A program made the position numbers and the translations under genes. Source: Sphingopyxis sp. CCNWLW2 (GTDB lineage: Bacteria > Pseudomonadota > Alphaproteobacteria > Sphingomonadales > Sphingomonadaceae). From it: a stretch of DNA of 64,000 bases. The notes beneath the pieces were generated by a model. That model saw nothing but the letters and a program-made list of their open reading frames with translations. It was not told the origin of the DNA and ran no database searches. Positions 43,219-52,757 of the stretch are shown here, piece after piece. The stretch is taken from NCBI RefSeq assembly GCF_037095755.1, contig NZ_JBAWKJ010000002.1, positions 248,001 to 312,000 of the forward strand, read 5' to 3'. The number at the start of each line of letters is the position of its first letter. Position 1 is the stretch's first letter.

Positions 43219-45300
43219 ATGAAAAAAGCTGTCTTTGCCGTTCTTCTGTCCACCGCCGCGGTTCTTGCGGGACCCGTCGCCTGTAGCAGCGGCAAGGACA
43301 GCTCCGCCGCCTACACCGTCGGCACCGAAATCGGGATCAGCAAGGCCGCGATGGATACCGCCGCGAAGCCCGGCGACGACTTCTACGCCTATGCCAACGG
43401 CAATTGGGACAAGACGACCGAAATCCCCGCCGACCGCTCGTCGATCGGCGGTTTTTACGTCGCGCAGCTCGAAACCGAGAAGCGCAACCGCGAGCTGGTC
43501 GATGCGATCGTCAAGGGCGACGCCGCCGCCGATACCAACGAGGGTCGCATCGCCGCATTCTATAAAGCTTACACCGACACCAAGGCCATCGACGCCGCGG
43601 GCATGAAGCCCGTCGCCGCCGACCTGGCGCGCTTTGCCGCGATCACCGACAAGGCCGCGCTGTCGAAGGTCCTTGGCGAACAGCTCCGCGCCGACGTCGA
43701 CCCCTTGAACGCGACCGATTTCGGTACCGAGAATCTGTTCGGCGTCTTCGTGACACAGGGGCTCGCGACCCCGGGCGAAGTCATTCCCTATCTGCTGCAG
43801 GGCGGGCTCGGCATGCCCGAGCGCGAATATTATCTGTCGGCCGATCCGAAGATGGCGAGCATCCGCACGGCGTACCAGGCCTATGTCGCGAAGCTGCTGA
43901 CCACTGCGGGGCAGTCGGACGCCGCGGCGAAGGCGAAGCGCATCTACGACCTCGAGGTCAAGATCGCCAAGGCCCACGCGACGCGCGAACAGAGCGAGGA
44001 CTTCACCAAATCGGCCGACGTCTGGGCGAAGGCCGATTTCGCCAAAAAGGCGCCCGGCATCGATTGGTCTGCGTTCATGGGCGCCGCGAAGCTCGACGGC
44101 GCGGCGAAGTTCGGCGCCTATCACGCGAACGCGATCACCGGCCTGTCGGCGCTCGTCGCGTCCGAACCACTCGACGCATGGAAGGACTGGCTCGCCTTCC
44201 ACCAGATCAATAGCCACGCCGACGTGCTGCCGAGCGTGATCGATGGCGCGCACTTCGCCTTCTACGGCACAACGATGGCGGGCACGCCGCAGCAACGCAG
44301 CCGGGACAAGCGCGCGCTCGACGCGCTCGACACCTATCTCGGCGATGCGGTGGGCAAAGCCTATGCCGACAAATATTTCCCCGCCTCTGCAAAAGCGGAG
44401 GTCGGCGATATGGTAAAGAACATCAAGGAGGCCTTCGCGACGCGCGTGAACACGATCGACTGGATGGCACCTGAGACCAAGAAGGAAGCGATCAAGAAGG
44501 TCGAAACGATCGCGGTCGGCGTCGGCTACCCCGACAGCTGGCGCGATTACGGCAGCTACACCGTCGGCGCCAATGCCTATGCGAACGAGGTTGCGGGGCA
44601 ACAGGCCGAATATGCGCACCAGCTCGCCAAGATTGGCAAGCCGATGGAAAAGGGCGAGTGGTGGATGGTCCCGCAGACGGTCAACGCGGTGAACCTGCCG
44701 GTCCAGAACGCACTGAACTTCCCCGCCGCGATCCTCCAGCCGCCCTTCTTCAACGCCAAGGCCGACCCCGCGTTCAATTATGGTGCGATCGGTGCCGTCA
44801 TCGGCCACGAGATCAGCCACAGCTTCGACAATAATGGCGCGGCGTTCGATTCGACCGGCGCGCTGCGCAACTGGTGGACCCCGGCGGATCTGGCGAAGTT
44901 CAACGCCGCGGGCGACGCGCTCGCGGCGCAGTTCGATACCTACAAGCCGTTCCCCGATCTCGCGGTCAACGGCAAGCTGACGCTGGGCGAAAATATCGCC
45001 GACGTTGCGGGGCTTCAGGCGTCGTACGACGCATACCGCGCCTCGCTCGGCGGCAAGGAAGCGCCGGTGATCGATGGTTTCACCGGCGACCAGCGTTTTT
45101 TCATCGCCTTTGCGCAGACCTGGGCGACCAAGATGCGCGCCGAGGCGCTGCGCGCGCGGGTCGCGACCGACGGCCATGCGCCCGGAATGTACCGCGCGCT
45201 GACGGTCCGCAACCTCGACGCCTGGTACAAGGCGTTCAACGTCCAGCCGACCGACAAGCTGTACCTCGCTCCCGACAAGCGCGTGCGCGTCTGGGGCTGA
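43219..45300 (+). CDS. M13-family (neprilysin-like) zinc metallopeptidase lipoprotein
   Basis: 693 residues. The zinc site is H530-E-I-S-H534 in VIGHEISHSFDN with the third ligand Glu in ENIADVAGL, and the substrate-binding NAF-like segments are present upstream. It cleaves oligopeptides outside the cytosol. The N-terminus MKKAVFAVLLSTAAVLAGPVAC is a secretion signal ending at Cys22; the lipobox has Pro at -3 (PVAC), so lipidation is likely but not certain. AAGG stands 8 bases before the ATG. It splits the two leucine operons on the opposite strand and seems unrelated to them. Confidence 0.93.
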   Translation: MKKAVFAVLLSTAAVLAGPVACSSGKDSSAAYTVGTEIGISKAAMDTAAKPGDDFYAYANGNWDKTTEIPADRSSIGGFYVAQLETEKRNRELVDAIVKGDAAADTNEGRIAAFYKAYTDTKAIDAAGMKPVAADLARFAAITDKAALSKVLGEQLRADVDPLNATDFGTENLFGVFVTQGLATPGEVIPYLLQGGLGMPEREYYLSADPKMASIRTAYQAYVAKLLTTAGQSDAAAKAKRIYDLEVKIAKAHATREQSEDFTKSADVWAKADFAKKAPGIDWSAFMGAAKLDGAAKFGAYHANAITGLSALVASEPLDAWKDWLAFHQINSHADVLPSVIDGAHFAFYGTTMAGTPQQRSRDKRALDALDTYLGDAVGKAYADKYFPASAKAEVGDMVKNIKEAFATRVNTIDWMAPETKKEAIKKVETIAVGVGYPDSWRDYGSYTVGANAYANEVAGQQAEYAHQLAKIGKPMEKGEWWMVPQTVNAVNLPVQNALNFPAAILQPPFFNAKADPAFNYGAIGAVIGHEISHSFDNNGAAFDSTGALRNWWTPADLAKFNAAGDALAAQFDTYKPFPDLAVNGKLTLGENIADVAGLQASYDAYRASLGGKEAPVIDGFTGDQRFFIAFAQTWATKMRAEALRARVATDGHAPGMYRALTVRNLDAWYKAFNVQPTDKLYLAPDKRVRVWG

Positions 45301-45320
45301 TGAACGGGCAGGGCGGGGCG

Positions 45321-45608
45321 TCATTTCGTCTCGCCCTCGCCGGACGGCGCGCCGGGCTTTTCCTTCAGGATCAGGTGGCGATAGACGCCGATCGCGTTGA
45401 TGATCAGCAGCGCGATATTCTGCCACCCGATGCCTTCGCTGTCGGGTTGCAGGAAGCCCCATGCGATCAGCGCGATGCTGCTCGTAACGAAGACGACGAA
45501 CGCCCAGCCGGTCCAGCGCCGCCCGAGGTTGAGCGACACGACCAGCGCCGCGAGCGTCGCAGCGCCTGCGCCATAATATTGCAGGGCGGTGAGCAATGTA
45601 TCGCTCAT
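45321..45608 (-). CDS. Small membrane protein of the leucine-catabolism operon
   Basis: 95 residues with three helices (YGAGAATLAALVVSLNLG, WAFVVFVTSSIALIAWGFLQ, NIALLIINAIGVYRHLIL) and a short acidic C-terminus. No family motif recognised. The start overlaps the preceding VOC gene (ATGA), so it is the last gene of the isovaleryl-CoA dehydrogenase operon. It is convergent with the M13 peptidase gene, whose stop is 20 bases away. Confidence 0.78.
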   Translation of the reverse strand: MSDTLLTALQYYGAGAATLAALVVSLNLGRRWTGWAFVVFVTSSIALIAWGFLQPDSEGIGWQNIALLIINAIGVYRHLILKEKPGAPSGEGETK

Positions 45609-45997
45609 CGCGGCTCGATAAGGTTGCTGACTTCGACCAGATTGCCGTCGGGGTCATGGAAATAGAGCGAGTCGATCGTCCCCGTCGCGCCGTCGCGCAG
45701 TCCCGCATCGATGATCGCGACGCCCTGTGCCTTCAGATGCGCGCGCCATTCGGCGACGGGCGTATCGCTGAGTAGGCAGAAATTGCCGCTGCCCGGCACC
45801 GTGTCGCGCGCGATGCTCGGGCTGGTCGCGGCATCCTGCAGGCTGATCTTGTTTGCGCCGAACTGCAGCGAATATTTGCCCGGCCGTTCCTCGCGTGCAG
45901 TCATGCCGAGCACGCGCTCATAGAAGGCGCGCGTCGCCGCGACGTCGCGGACGCACAGGACAATATGGTCGAAACCCGAGACGCGAAACCCGCTCAT
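45605..45997 (-). CDS. VOC (glyoxalase/dioxygenase fold) protein, first copy
   Basis: 130 residues. FDHIVLCVRDVAATRAFYERVLGM and SLYFHDPDGNLVEVSNL are the paired beta-alpha-beta-beta-beta motifs with metal ligands His and Glu (HDPDGNLVE). The substrate is unknown. Overlaps both neighbours by ATGA and lies in the isovaleryl-CoA dehydrogenase operon. Confidence 0.86.
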   Translation of the reverse strand: MSGFRVSGFDHIVLCVRDVAATRAFYERVLGMTAREERPGKYSLQFGANKISLQDAATSPSIARDTVPGSGNFCLLSDTPVAEWRAHLKAQGVAIIDAGLRDGATGTIDSLYFHDPDGNLVEVSNLIEPR

Positions 45998-46419
45998 CGC
46001 TCGCTCGCCGTTATGCCGTGGACATATTCGAGCTTCAGCCCGTCGGGATCGGCAAAGAAGAGGGCGTAATAGGTCGGGCCATAGCGCGGATAATCGGCGG
46101 GCGCGTCGAGGATCGTCGCGCCGATCTCCAGCAACAGCGCGTGCAGCCGGTCGACGTCCTCGCGGCTGTCGCTCGTCCACGCCAGATGATGGAGACCGGG
46201 CGAAGTGCGATCATGCGTCCGTTCGGCGCCGTCGCCGCGCGCCTTCAATATGCCGATCGAATGGAAAGGCTCGCCAATGCGGTCCCAGTCGCTGCCATTG
46301 TCGTGATCGGCCGAGCGCCGGTAGCCGAGAAAGCCGAGCACGGCTTCGTAGAAGGGGCGCGAACGCGCAAGGTCGCTGACCGTCAGGTCGATATGATGGA
46401 CCAGCCCGCGCGCGCTCAT
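45994..46419 (-). CDS. VOC-family protein, second copy
   Basis: 141 residues. LVHHIDLTVSDLARSRPFYEAVLGF, GLHHLAWTSDSREDVDRL and ALFFADPDGLKLEYVHG show the VOC fold with possible metal ligands His and Glu. It is only distantly like the first copy, so tandem duplication is old or the pair has different roles. ATG 46419 overlaps the upstream gene stop. Confidence 0.86.
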   Translation of the reverse strand: MSARGLVHHIDLTVSDLARSRPFYEAVLGFLGYRRSADHDNGSDWDRIGEPFHSIGILKARGDGAERTHDRTSPGLHHLAWTSDSREDVDRLHALLLEIGATILDAPADYPRYGPTYYALFFADPDGLKLEYVHGITASER

Positions 46420-46763
46420 GCCGCCCCCAGCAGCGCGAAGACGCCCGAAGCGGTGAGGACGGGCCAGCCGATATGGCGGCCGCGCGTGTAGATCGCGTCG
46501 AACAATCCGGTTGCGGTCCACGCCGCGCCGATCAGCAGGATCAGTTCGCGCGGCGTCCCCGGCCAGACGACCGATGCAGCCGATACCAGCATCAGAAGCG
46601 ACAGTGCGTGCCACGCGAGGCGAAACACCTTGCGCGCGAGTTCGATCCCCATCACGCCCTGATCGAGCGTCATCAGCGGCTGGATCAACCGCTTTTCGCC
46701 CAGCATGCCGTGAACGATGGCCGTCGTCACCATGAAGGCGGCCGACAGCCACAGCCAGATCAC
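46416..46763 (-). CDS. Small membrane protein of the isovaleryl-CoA dehydrogenase operon
   Basis: 115 residues with four hydrophobic helices ([73 protein letters not shown]). It has conserved-looking HG and HA residues in helices 1 and 2. The GTG start at 46763 overlaps the dehydrogenase stop. No function is assigned. Confidence 0.78.
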   Translation of the reverse strand: MIWLWLSAAFMVTTAIVHGMLGEKRLIQPLMTLDQGVMGIELARKVFRLAWHALSLLMLVSAASVVWPGTPRELILLIGAAWTATGLFDAIYTRGRHIGWPVLTASGVFALLGAA

Positions 46764-47929
46764 GCGCCGGCGCCGATCAGTTCGCGGCCGATCAGCATGC
46801 GACGGATCTCGTTCGTGCCCGCGCCGATGTCGAGCAGCTTGGCGTCGCGCCAGTAACGCTCGACCGGCCAGTCCTTCGTGTAACCCGCGCCGCCCAGCGC
46901 CTGGATCGCTTCGCCCGCGACCTTCACGGCATTCTCGCTCGCGAGCAGGATGCAGCCCGCGGCGTCGAAACGCGTCGTCTGCCCCGCGTCACACGCCTTC
47001 GCGACATTATAGACGTACGAACGCGCCGTCTGGAGCATGACATACATATCGGCGACCTTCGCCTGCATCAGCTGGAACGACCCGATGGGCTTGCCGAACT
47101 GCTTGCGCTCGCGGACATAGGGAATGACGGTGTCGAGGCACGCCTGCATGATCCCGAGCTGGAGCCCCGCAAGCACGACGCGTTCATAATCGAGACCCGA
47201 CATCAGCACGCCGACGCCGCCATTTTCGGGGCCCATCACCTGTTCTTCGGACACTTCGCAATCGGTAAAGACCAGCTCGGCGGTCGGCGATCCGCGCATG
47301 CCGACCTTGTCGATCTTTTGCCCGATGCTGAACCCCGGCATATCCTTTTCGATCAGGAAGGCGGTGATGCCGCGCGATCCCGCCTCGGGGCTCGTCTTCG
47401 CATAGACGACGAGCGTGTCGGCGTGCGTCGCGTTGGTGATCCAGAATTTGGTGCCGTTGAGGACATAGCCGCCCTGAACCCGGTCGGCCTTCAGCTTCAT
47501 CGACACAACGTCGCTGCCCGCGCCCGCTTCGGACATCGCCAGGCTGCCGACATGTTCGCCGCTGATCAGCTTGGGCAGATATTTCGCCTTCTGCTCGGCA
47601 TTGCCCCAGCGGCGGATCTGGTTGACGCAGAGGTTCGAATGCGCGCCGTAGGAAAGGCCGATGGCGCCCGATGCGCGGCTGACTTCCTCGACCGCGATCA
47701 CATGTTCGAGATAGCCGAGACCCAGCCCGCCGAACTCCTCCTCGACGGTGATGCCGTGCAGCCCGAGGTCGCCCATCTGCGTCCACAATTCGTCGCGCGG
47801 GAACCAGTCGTCGGCGTCGGCCCTGGCGGCGAGCGGCGCGATCTGTTCGTCGGCGAAGCGGGCAGTGGTTTCGCGGATCATGTCGGCGGTTTCGCCGAGC
47901 GCGAAATCGAAATCGGGGGTGGCGCGCAT
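46760..47929 (-). CDS. liuA: Isovaleryl-CoA dehydrogenase
   Basis: 389-residue flavoprotein that oxidises isovaleryl-CoA to 3-methylcrotonyl-CoA in leucine breakdown, with electrons going to ETF. The catalytic Glu lies in [10 protein letters not shown], the position typical of isovaleryl-CoA dehydrogenases; [34 protein letters not shown] and [26 protein letters not shown] complete the family pattern. It is the first gene of its operon and faces the LysR gene across about 100 bases. Confidence 0.93.
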   Translation of the reverse strand: MRATPDFDFALGETADMIRETTARFADEQIAPLAARADADDWFPRDELWTQMGDLGLHGITVEEEFGGLGLGYLEHVIAVEEVSRASGAIGLSYGAHSNLCVNQIRRWGNAEQKAKYLPKLISGEHVGSLAMSEAGAGSDVVSMKLKADRVQGGYVLNGTKFWITNATHADTLVVYAKTSPEAGSRGITAFLIEKDMPGFSIGQKIDKVGMRGSPTAELVFTDCEVSEEQVMGPENGGVGVLMSGLDYERVVLAGLQLGIMQACLDTVIPYVRERKQFGKPIGSFQLMQAKVADMYVMLQTARSYVYNVAKACDAGQTTRFDAAGCILLASENAVKVAGEAIQALGGAGYTKDWPVERYWRDAKLLDIGAGTNEIRRMLIGRELIGAGA

Positions 47930-48031
47930 GGATTACCTATCGATCGAAGGGGCAGGAATGCGCGTGAGTGTGCATCAAAATATCAGCATAGGGAAATTGA
48001 AACGAGATTGGATTTGGCATAAAGAAAACTT

Positions 48032-48934
48032 ATGATAAAGCGCACGCATATCCGCCAGTTCCTCGCCGTCGTCGACGCCGGCAGCTTTACGCAGGCCGCG
48101 TTGCGAATCCGCGTCACCCAGCCGGCGCTTTCAACGGGGATCGCCGAACTCGAAAAACTCGTCGGCACGCCGCTGTTTATCCGCAACCGCCGCCAGATCC
48201 GGCTGACCGAGGCGGGCGGGCGTTTTCTCCCCATCGCGCGCGATCTCGAACGCGGCTTTCGCGCCGCCGACAGTTTCGGCCGCGAGAGCGACCGCCGGTC
48301 GAGCGAACTCAAGCTCGGCGTGATCCGCTCGGCGCCGGCTGAATTGCTGCAGGCGATCGCCGCCGCGCTGCGGCCGAGCTTCGCGATCGAACTCGTCGAA
48401 AACAGCGACTCCGAACTCCGCGCCGCACTCGGCAGCGGCCGCATCAACATGGCGCTCGTCCCGCTGCGGACGGGCGAGCGCGGCGATCATGTGATGCCGC
48501 TCTATGAAGAACCGCTCGCGATGTTCATCGCATCGGACCATCCGCTCGCCGGACGCATCGAGGTTGGCCCCGAAGAACTCGCCGCCGAAACGATGATCGC
48601 GCGCCGCGCGTGCGAATTCCTCGATGCGACGAGCCGCTTCTTCACGCGCCACGGCGTCCGCCCGCGCTTCGCGCTGCGCAGCGAAAGCGACGAGCGCTGC
48701 CTGCGCATGGTCGCGGCGGGGATCGGCATCACCACCGCACCCGTCTCGCTCGCGATCGACGGCATCGTGCCGCTGAAGGTCGCGGGCTATGATTTCCGCC
48801 GCGAACTCGGGCTGATCCTCGATCCGGCGTGGCGGGTCCTGCCCGAAGTCGCGCCGCGCCTGAGCCATATGCTCGAAACGATCGCCGCGATCGGCGCCGA
48901 ATGGCGGCAGGCGAGGGTCGATGCCGCCGCATGA
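48032..48934 (+). CDS. LysR-family transcriptional regulator
   Basis: 300 residues. The winged helix is HIRQFLAVVDAGSFTQAALRIRVTQPALSTGIAELEKLVGTPLF; an effector domain of the periplasmic-binding fold follows from about residue 90. Divergence from liuA suggests it controls that operon, as LysR regulators usually do, but no T-N11-A dyad stands out between them. The effector is unknown. Confidence 0.9.
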   Translation: MIKRTHIRQFLAVVDAGSFTQAALRIRVTQPALSTGIAELEKLVGTPLFIRNRRQIRLTEAGGRFLPIARDLERGFRAADSFGRESDRRSSELKLGVIRSAPAELLQAIAAALRPSFAIELVENSDSELRAALGSGRINMALVPLRTGERGDHVMPLYEEPLAMFIASDHPLAGRIEVGPEELAAETMIARRACEFLDATSRFFTRHGVRPRFALRSESDERCLRMVAAGIGITTAPVSLAIDGIVPLKVAGYDFRRELGLILDPAWRVLPEVAPRLSHMLETIAAIGAEWRQARVDAAA

Positions 48935-49100
48935 TATGGCGCTCCTGCAAGTCTGGCTTGCAGCGTCGAAAGGCCATAACGTTTGCCCCCTCGCATCACG
49001 CAGCGGTACGGCGGCGTCCTTCACCCCGTCCATTTGGACGTATGACTAGATGAAAAATGCCCTATTCCGCTCTCCACGGCGGAAGCGCGAGGAGGCGAGT

Positions 49101-50030
49101 TTGTTGTCGTCTGAGTTACAGACAAAATCACTGGAGCTGACCCATCTCGACCGGCTCGAGGCCGAGAGCATCCATATCATGCGCGAAGTGATGGCCGACG
49201 CGGTCAAGCCCGTGATGCTGTACAGCGTGGGCAAGGACAGCGCCGTCATGCTCCATCTCGCGCGCAAGGCCTTCTATCCCTCGCCGCCGCCGTTCCCGCT
49301 GCTCCATGTCGACACGACATGGAAATTCCAGGCGATGTACGAGCTGCGCGACCGCATGGCAGCCGAGAGCGGGATGGAGCTGATCGTCTATCAGAACCCC
49401 GAGGCGAAAGAGCGCGGGATCAATCCGTTCGACCATGGTCCGCTGCACACCGATATGTGGAAGACCGAGGGGCTGAAGCAGGCGCTCGACCTCCACGGCT
49501 TCGACGTCGCATTCGGCGGCGCGCGCCGCGACGAGGAAAAGAGCCGCGCCAAGGAGCGCATCTTTTCCTTCCGCACCGCGAGCCACGGCTGGGATCCGAA
49601 GAAGCAGCGGCCCGAGCTCTGGAACCTCTACAACGCCCGCAAGGCGAAGGGCGAGAGCATCCGCGCCTTCCCGATCTCGAACTGGACCGAGCTCGACATC
49701 TGGCAGTATATCGCGCGCGAAAATATCCCGATCGTCCCGCTCTATTTCGCCGCGCCGCGCCCGACCGTCGAACGCGACGGCCTGCTGCTGATGGTCGACG
49801 ACGATCGCTTCCCGCTGCTGCCGGGCGAGACGCCCGTTCAGCGCTCGGTACGCTTCCGCACCCTTGGTTGCTACCCGCTCACGGGCGCAGTCGAGAGCGA
49901 GGCCAGCACGCTGTCCGAGGTGATCCAGGAAATGCTGCTCACCACCACCAGCGAACGCCAAGGCCGCATCATCGACAAGGATGGTGGCGACGCCAGCATG
50001 GAGAAGAAGAAGCAGGAGGGGTATTTCTGA
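49101..50030 (+). CDS. cysD: Sulfate adenylyltransferase subunit 2 (CysD)
   Basis: 309 residues. ATP-sulfurylase small subunit with PP-loop [22 protein letters not shown] and the [20 protein letters not shown] segment. It adenylates sulfate to APS with CysN. TTG 49101 is favoured over ATG 49050 because GAGGAGG lies 5 bases before it and the length fits the E. coli protein (302 residues). The stop overlaps the cysNC start (TGATG). Confidence 0.94.
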   Translation: MLSSELQTKSLELTHLDRLEAESIHIMREVMADAVKPVMLYSVGKDSAVMLHLARKAFYPSPPPFPLLHVDTTWKFQAMYELRDRMAAESGMELIVYQNPEAKERGINPFDHGPLHTDMWKTEGLKQALDLHGFDVAFGGARRDEEKSRAKERIFSFRTASHGWDPKKQRPELWNLYNARKAKGESIRAFPISNWTELDIWQYIARENIPIVPLYFAAPRPTVERDGLLLMVDDDRFPLLPGETPVQRSVRFRTLGCYPLTGAVESEASTLSEVIQEMLLTTTSERQGRIIDKDGGDASMEKKKQEGYF

Positions 50031-51931
50031 TGACCGATCCTGTTTACGTCACCGACGCCCTCATCGCCGAGGATATCGACGCCTATCTCGAACAGCATCA
50101 GCAGAAATCGCTGCTGCGCTTCATCACCTGTGGCTCGGTCGACGACGGCAAATCGACGCTGATCGGGCGCCTGCTCTATGACTCGAAAATGATCTTCGAG
50201 GACCAGCTCGCCGCGCTCGAGGCCGACAGCAAGCGAGTCGGCACGCAGGGGCAGGAAATCGATTTCGCGCTGCTCGTCGACGGCCTCGCCGCCGAGCGCG
50301 AGCAGGGGATCACGATCGACGTCGCGTACCGCTTTTTCACGACCGAAAAGCGCAAGTTCATCGTCGCCGACACCCCCGGCCACGAGCAATATACGCGCAA
50401 CATGGTCACTGGCGCCTCGACCGCCGACCTCGCGGTGATCCTGATCGACGCGCGCAAGGGCGTGCTGACCCAGACGCGCCGCCACAGCTTCCTCGCGCAC
50501 CTGATCGGCATCAAGCATATCGTGCTCGCGGTGAACAAGATGGACCTCGTCGGCTACGACAAGACCATCTTCGACCGCATCACGCTGGCATACCGGGCGT
50601 TCGCGAGCGAGATCGGCATCACCAACTTCACCGTGATCCCGATCTCGGGTTTCAAGGGCGACAATATCACCGCGCTCTCGGACAACACGCCGTGGTTCAA
50701 GGGCCCAGCGCTGATCGAGCATCTCGAAAATGTCGAAATCGGCGCCGCCGCCGACGAGGCGAAGCCGTTCCGCCTACCGGTGCAATGGGTCAACCGTCCG
50801 AACCTCGATTTCCGTGGCTTCTCGGGCCAGCTCGCGAGCGGCAAGGTCAGGCCCGGCGACGCGGTGCGCATCCTGCCGAGCGGCAAGACCACGACCATCG
50901 ATCGCATCGTCACCCTCGATGGCGACTTGGGCGAAGCTGTCGCGGGCCAGTCGGTTACGCTCACGCTCGCCGACGAAGTCGACTGCTCGCGCGGCGACGT
51001 GATCGCCGCCGCCGACGCACCGCCCGAGGCCGCCGACCAGTTCGAGGCGACGCTTGTATGGATGGCCGACGAGGCGATGATCGCGGGCCGCGCCTATTGG
51101 CTCAAGCTCGCGACGCAGAGCGTCTCGGCGACGATCCAGCAGCCGAAATATGAGATCAACGTCAACACGCTCGACCATCTGGCGGCGAAGACGCTCGAAC
51201 TCAACGGCATCGGCGTCGTCGAACTGTCGACCGACAAGCCGATCACCTTCGAAGCCTATGGCGACAACCGCACCCTCGGCGGCTTCATCCTGATCGACAA
51301 GCTGACCAACGCGACCGTCGCCGCGGGCATGCTGCATTTCAGCCTGCGTCGCGCGCAGAATGTCCATTGGCAAGCGACCGACATCGACCGCGACATGCGC
51401 GCGAACCTCAAGAACCAGCGTCCGGCGCTCCTCTGGTTCACCGGCCTGTCGGGCTCGGGCAAGTCGACGATCGCGAACCTCGTCGAAAAGAAGCTGCACC
51501 GGATGAACCGCCACAGCTTCCTGCTCGACGGCGACAATGTCCGCCACGGGCTCAACCGCGACCTCGGCTTTACCGAGGCCGACCGCATCGAGAATATCCG
51601 CCGCGTCGGCGAGGTCGCGAAACTGATGAGCGACGCCGGCCTCATCGTCATCACCGCCTTCATCTCGCCCTTCCGCGTCGAGCGCGAAATGGTGCGCGGC
51701 ATGTTGCCCGAAGGCGAGTTTATCGAAGTCTTCATCGATACGCCGCTGGCTGAGGCCGAGCGCCGCGACGTCAAGGGCCTCTACAAAAAGGCGCGCGCGG
51801 GTCAGCTCAAGAATTTCACCGGCATCGACAGCCCTTATGAGGCGCCCGAGAGCCCGGAAATTCGTATCGACACGACCGCGATGACGCCCGAAGAGGCGGC
51901 GGACCTGATCATCGATCGCTTGTTGGGATAG
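50030..51931 (+). CDS. cysNC: Fused CysN-CysC, sulfate adenylyltransferase GTPase and APS kinase
   Basis: 633 residues. The GTPase half has P-loop GSVDDGKS (35-42), DTPGHEQY and NKMDLVG. The C-terminal kinase has the second P-loop GLSGSGKS (472-479) and makes PAPS from APS. So CysD, CysN and CysC activities come from two genes. The usual next enzyme, CysH, is not in the window; cysQ follows immediately. Channelling APS within the fusion is known for related enzymes. Confidence 0.95.
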   Translation: MTDPVYVTDALIAEDIDAYLEQHQQKSLLRFITCGSVDDGKSTLIGRLLYDSKMIFEDQLAALEADSKRVGTQGQEIDFALLVDGLAAEREQGITIDVAYRFFTTEKRKFIVADTPGHEQYTRNMVTGASTADLAVILIDARKGVLTQTRRHSFLAHLIGIKHIVLAVNKMDLVGYDKTIFDRITLAYRAFASEIGITNFTVIPISGFKGDNITALSDNTPWFKGPALIEHLENVEIGAAADEAKPFRLPVQWVNRPNLDFRGFSGQLASGKVRPGDAVRILPSGKTTTIDRIVTLDGDLGEAVAGQSVTLTLADEVDCSRGDVIAAADAPPEAADQFEATLVWMADEAMIAGRAYWLKLATQSVSATIQQPKYEINVNTLDHLAAKTLELNGIGVVELSTDKPITFEAYGDNRTLGGFILIDKLTNATVAAGMLHFSLRRAQNVHWQATDIDRDMRANLKNQRPALLWFTGLSGSGKSTIANLVEKKLHRMNRHSFLLDGDNVRHGLNRDLGFTEADRIENIRRVGEVAKLMSDAGLIVITAFISPFRVEREMVRGMLPEGEFIEVFIDTPLAEAERRDVKGLYKKARAGQLKNFTGIDSPYEAPESPEIRIDTTAMTPEEAADLIIDRLLG

Positions 51932-51933
51932 AT

Positions 51934-52683
51934 ATGACTGTGGGGGAAAGCGACGAACAACTGGCCGAACGGCTCGCAACCGCCGCGGGCGTGATCCTGC
52001 TCGACTTGCGGGCGCGGGGCGATCTCGAAGGCAAGGCGCTGGGGAAGGCCGGTGACGAGCAGGCCAACGCCATGCTCTGCCGCGAGATTCGCACCGCGCG
52101 CGCCGACGATGCGCTTCTCTCCGAAGAGGAAAAGGACAATGTCGCACGCTGTGGCCAGTCGCGCGTCTGGATCGTCGACCCGCTCGACGGAACGCGTGAA
52201 TATGGCGAGGGCCGGGATGATTGGGCGGTGCATGTCGCGCTCGCGGTCGATGGTGTCGCGACGGTGGGCGCGGTCGCATTGCCGGGCCTCGGCATCACGC
52301 TGACCTCCGGCGCTCCGGTCGCGCTTCATGCCGCACACCAGCCGCTCCGCATGCTTGTCAGCCGCACCCGCCCCGCCGCTGAAGCGGTTTTTGTTGCCGG
52401 GAAACTCGGCGCCGAACTCCTCGCGATGGGCTCGGCGGGCGCCAAGGCGATGGCGGTCGTGCGCGGCGAGGCCGACATCTATCTCCACACCGGCGGCCAG
52501 TATGAATGGGACAATTGCGCCCCCGTCGCGGTGGCGCAGGCGGCGGGCCTCCACGTCAGCCGCGCCGATGGCTCACCGATCCGTTATAATAATCCGGACA
52601 CCTATCTGCCCGACCTGCTGATCTGCCGGAAGGAGCTTGCCGCGGACGTGCTGCGCCTTGCCGCGGATTATTCGCCGGACTGA
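51934..52683 (+). CDS. cysQ: 3'(2'),5'-bisphosphate nucleotidase
   Basis: 249 residues of the inositol-monophosphatase fold. The metal site lies in DALLSEEEKDN and WIVDPLDGTREYGEGRDDWAVHVAL. It removes PAP made when PAPS is used and so keeps the sulfate pathway running. It starts 3 bases after cysNC in the same operon. Confidence 0.93.
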   Translation: MTVGESDEQLAERLATAAGVILLDLRARGDLEGKALGKAGDEQANAMLCREIRTARADDALLSEEEKDNVARCGQSRVWIVDPLDGTREYGEGRDDWAVHVALAVDGVATVGAVALPGLGITLTSGAPVALHAAHQPLRMLVSRTRPAAEAVFVAGKLGAELLAMGSAGAKAMAVVRGEADIYLHTGGQYEWDNCAPVAVAQAAGLHVSRADGSPIRYNNPDTYLPDLLICRKELAADVLRLAADYSPD

Positions 52684-52757
52684 CGGGCAGGGCATTGCCA
52701 GCCTCGGCTCAACATCCTAATCCGTTGCATCAAGAAACCGAATACGGGAGATGCGCG

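Noticed and set aside
43069..45708. Very long minus-strand open frame opposite the M13 peptidase gene
   Set aside because: It is the antisense shadow of a gene with clear catalytic motifs; its product is Arg/Gly/Ala-rich without any domain. High GC makes such frames common.
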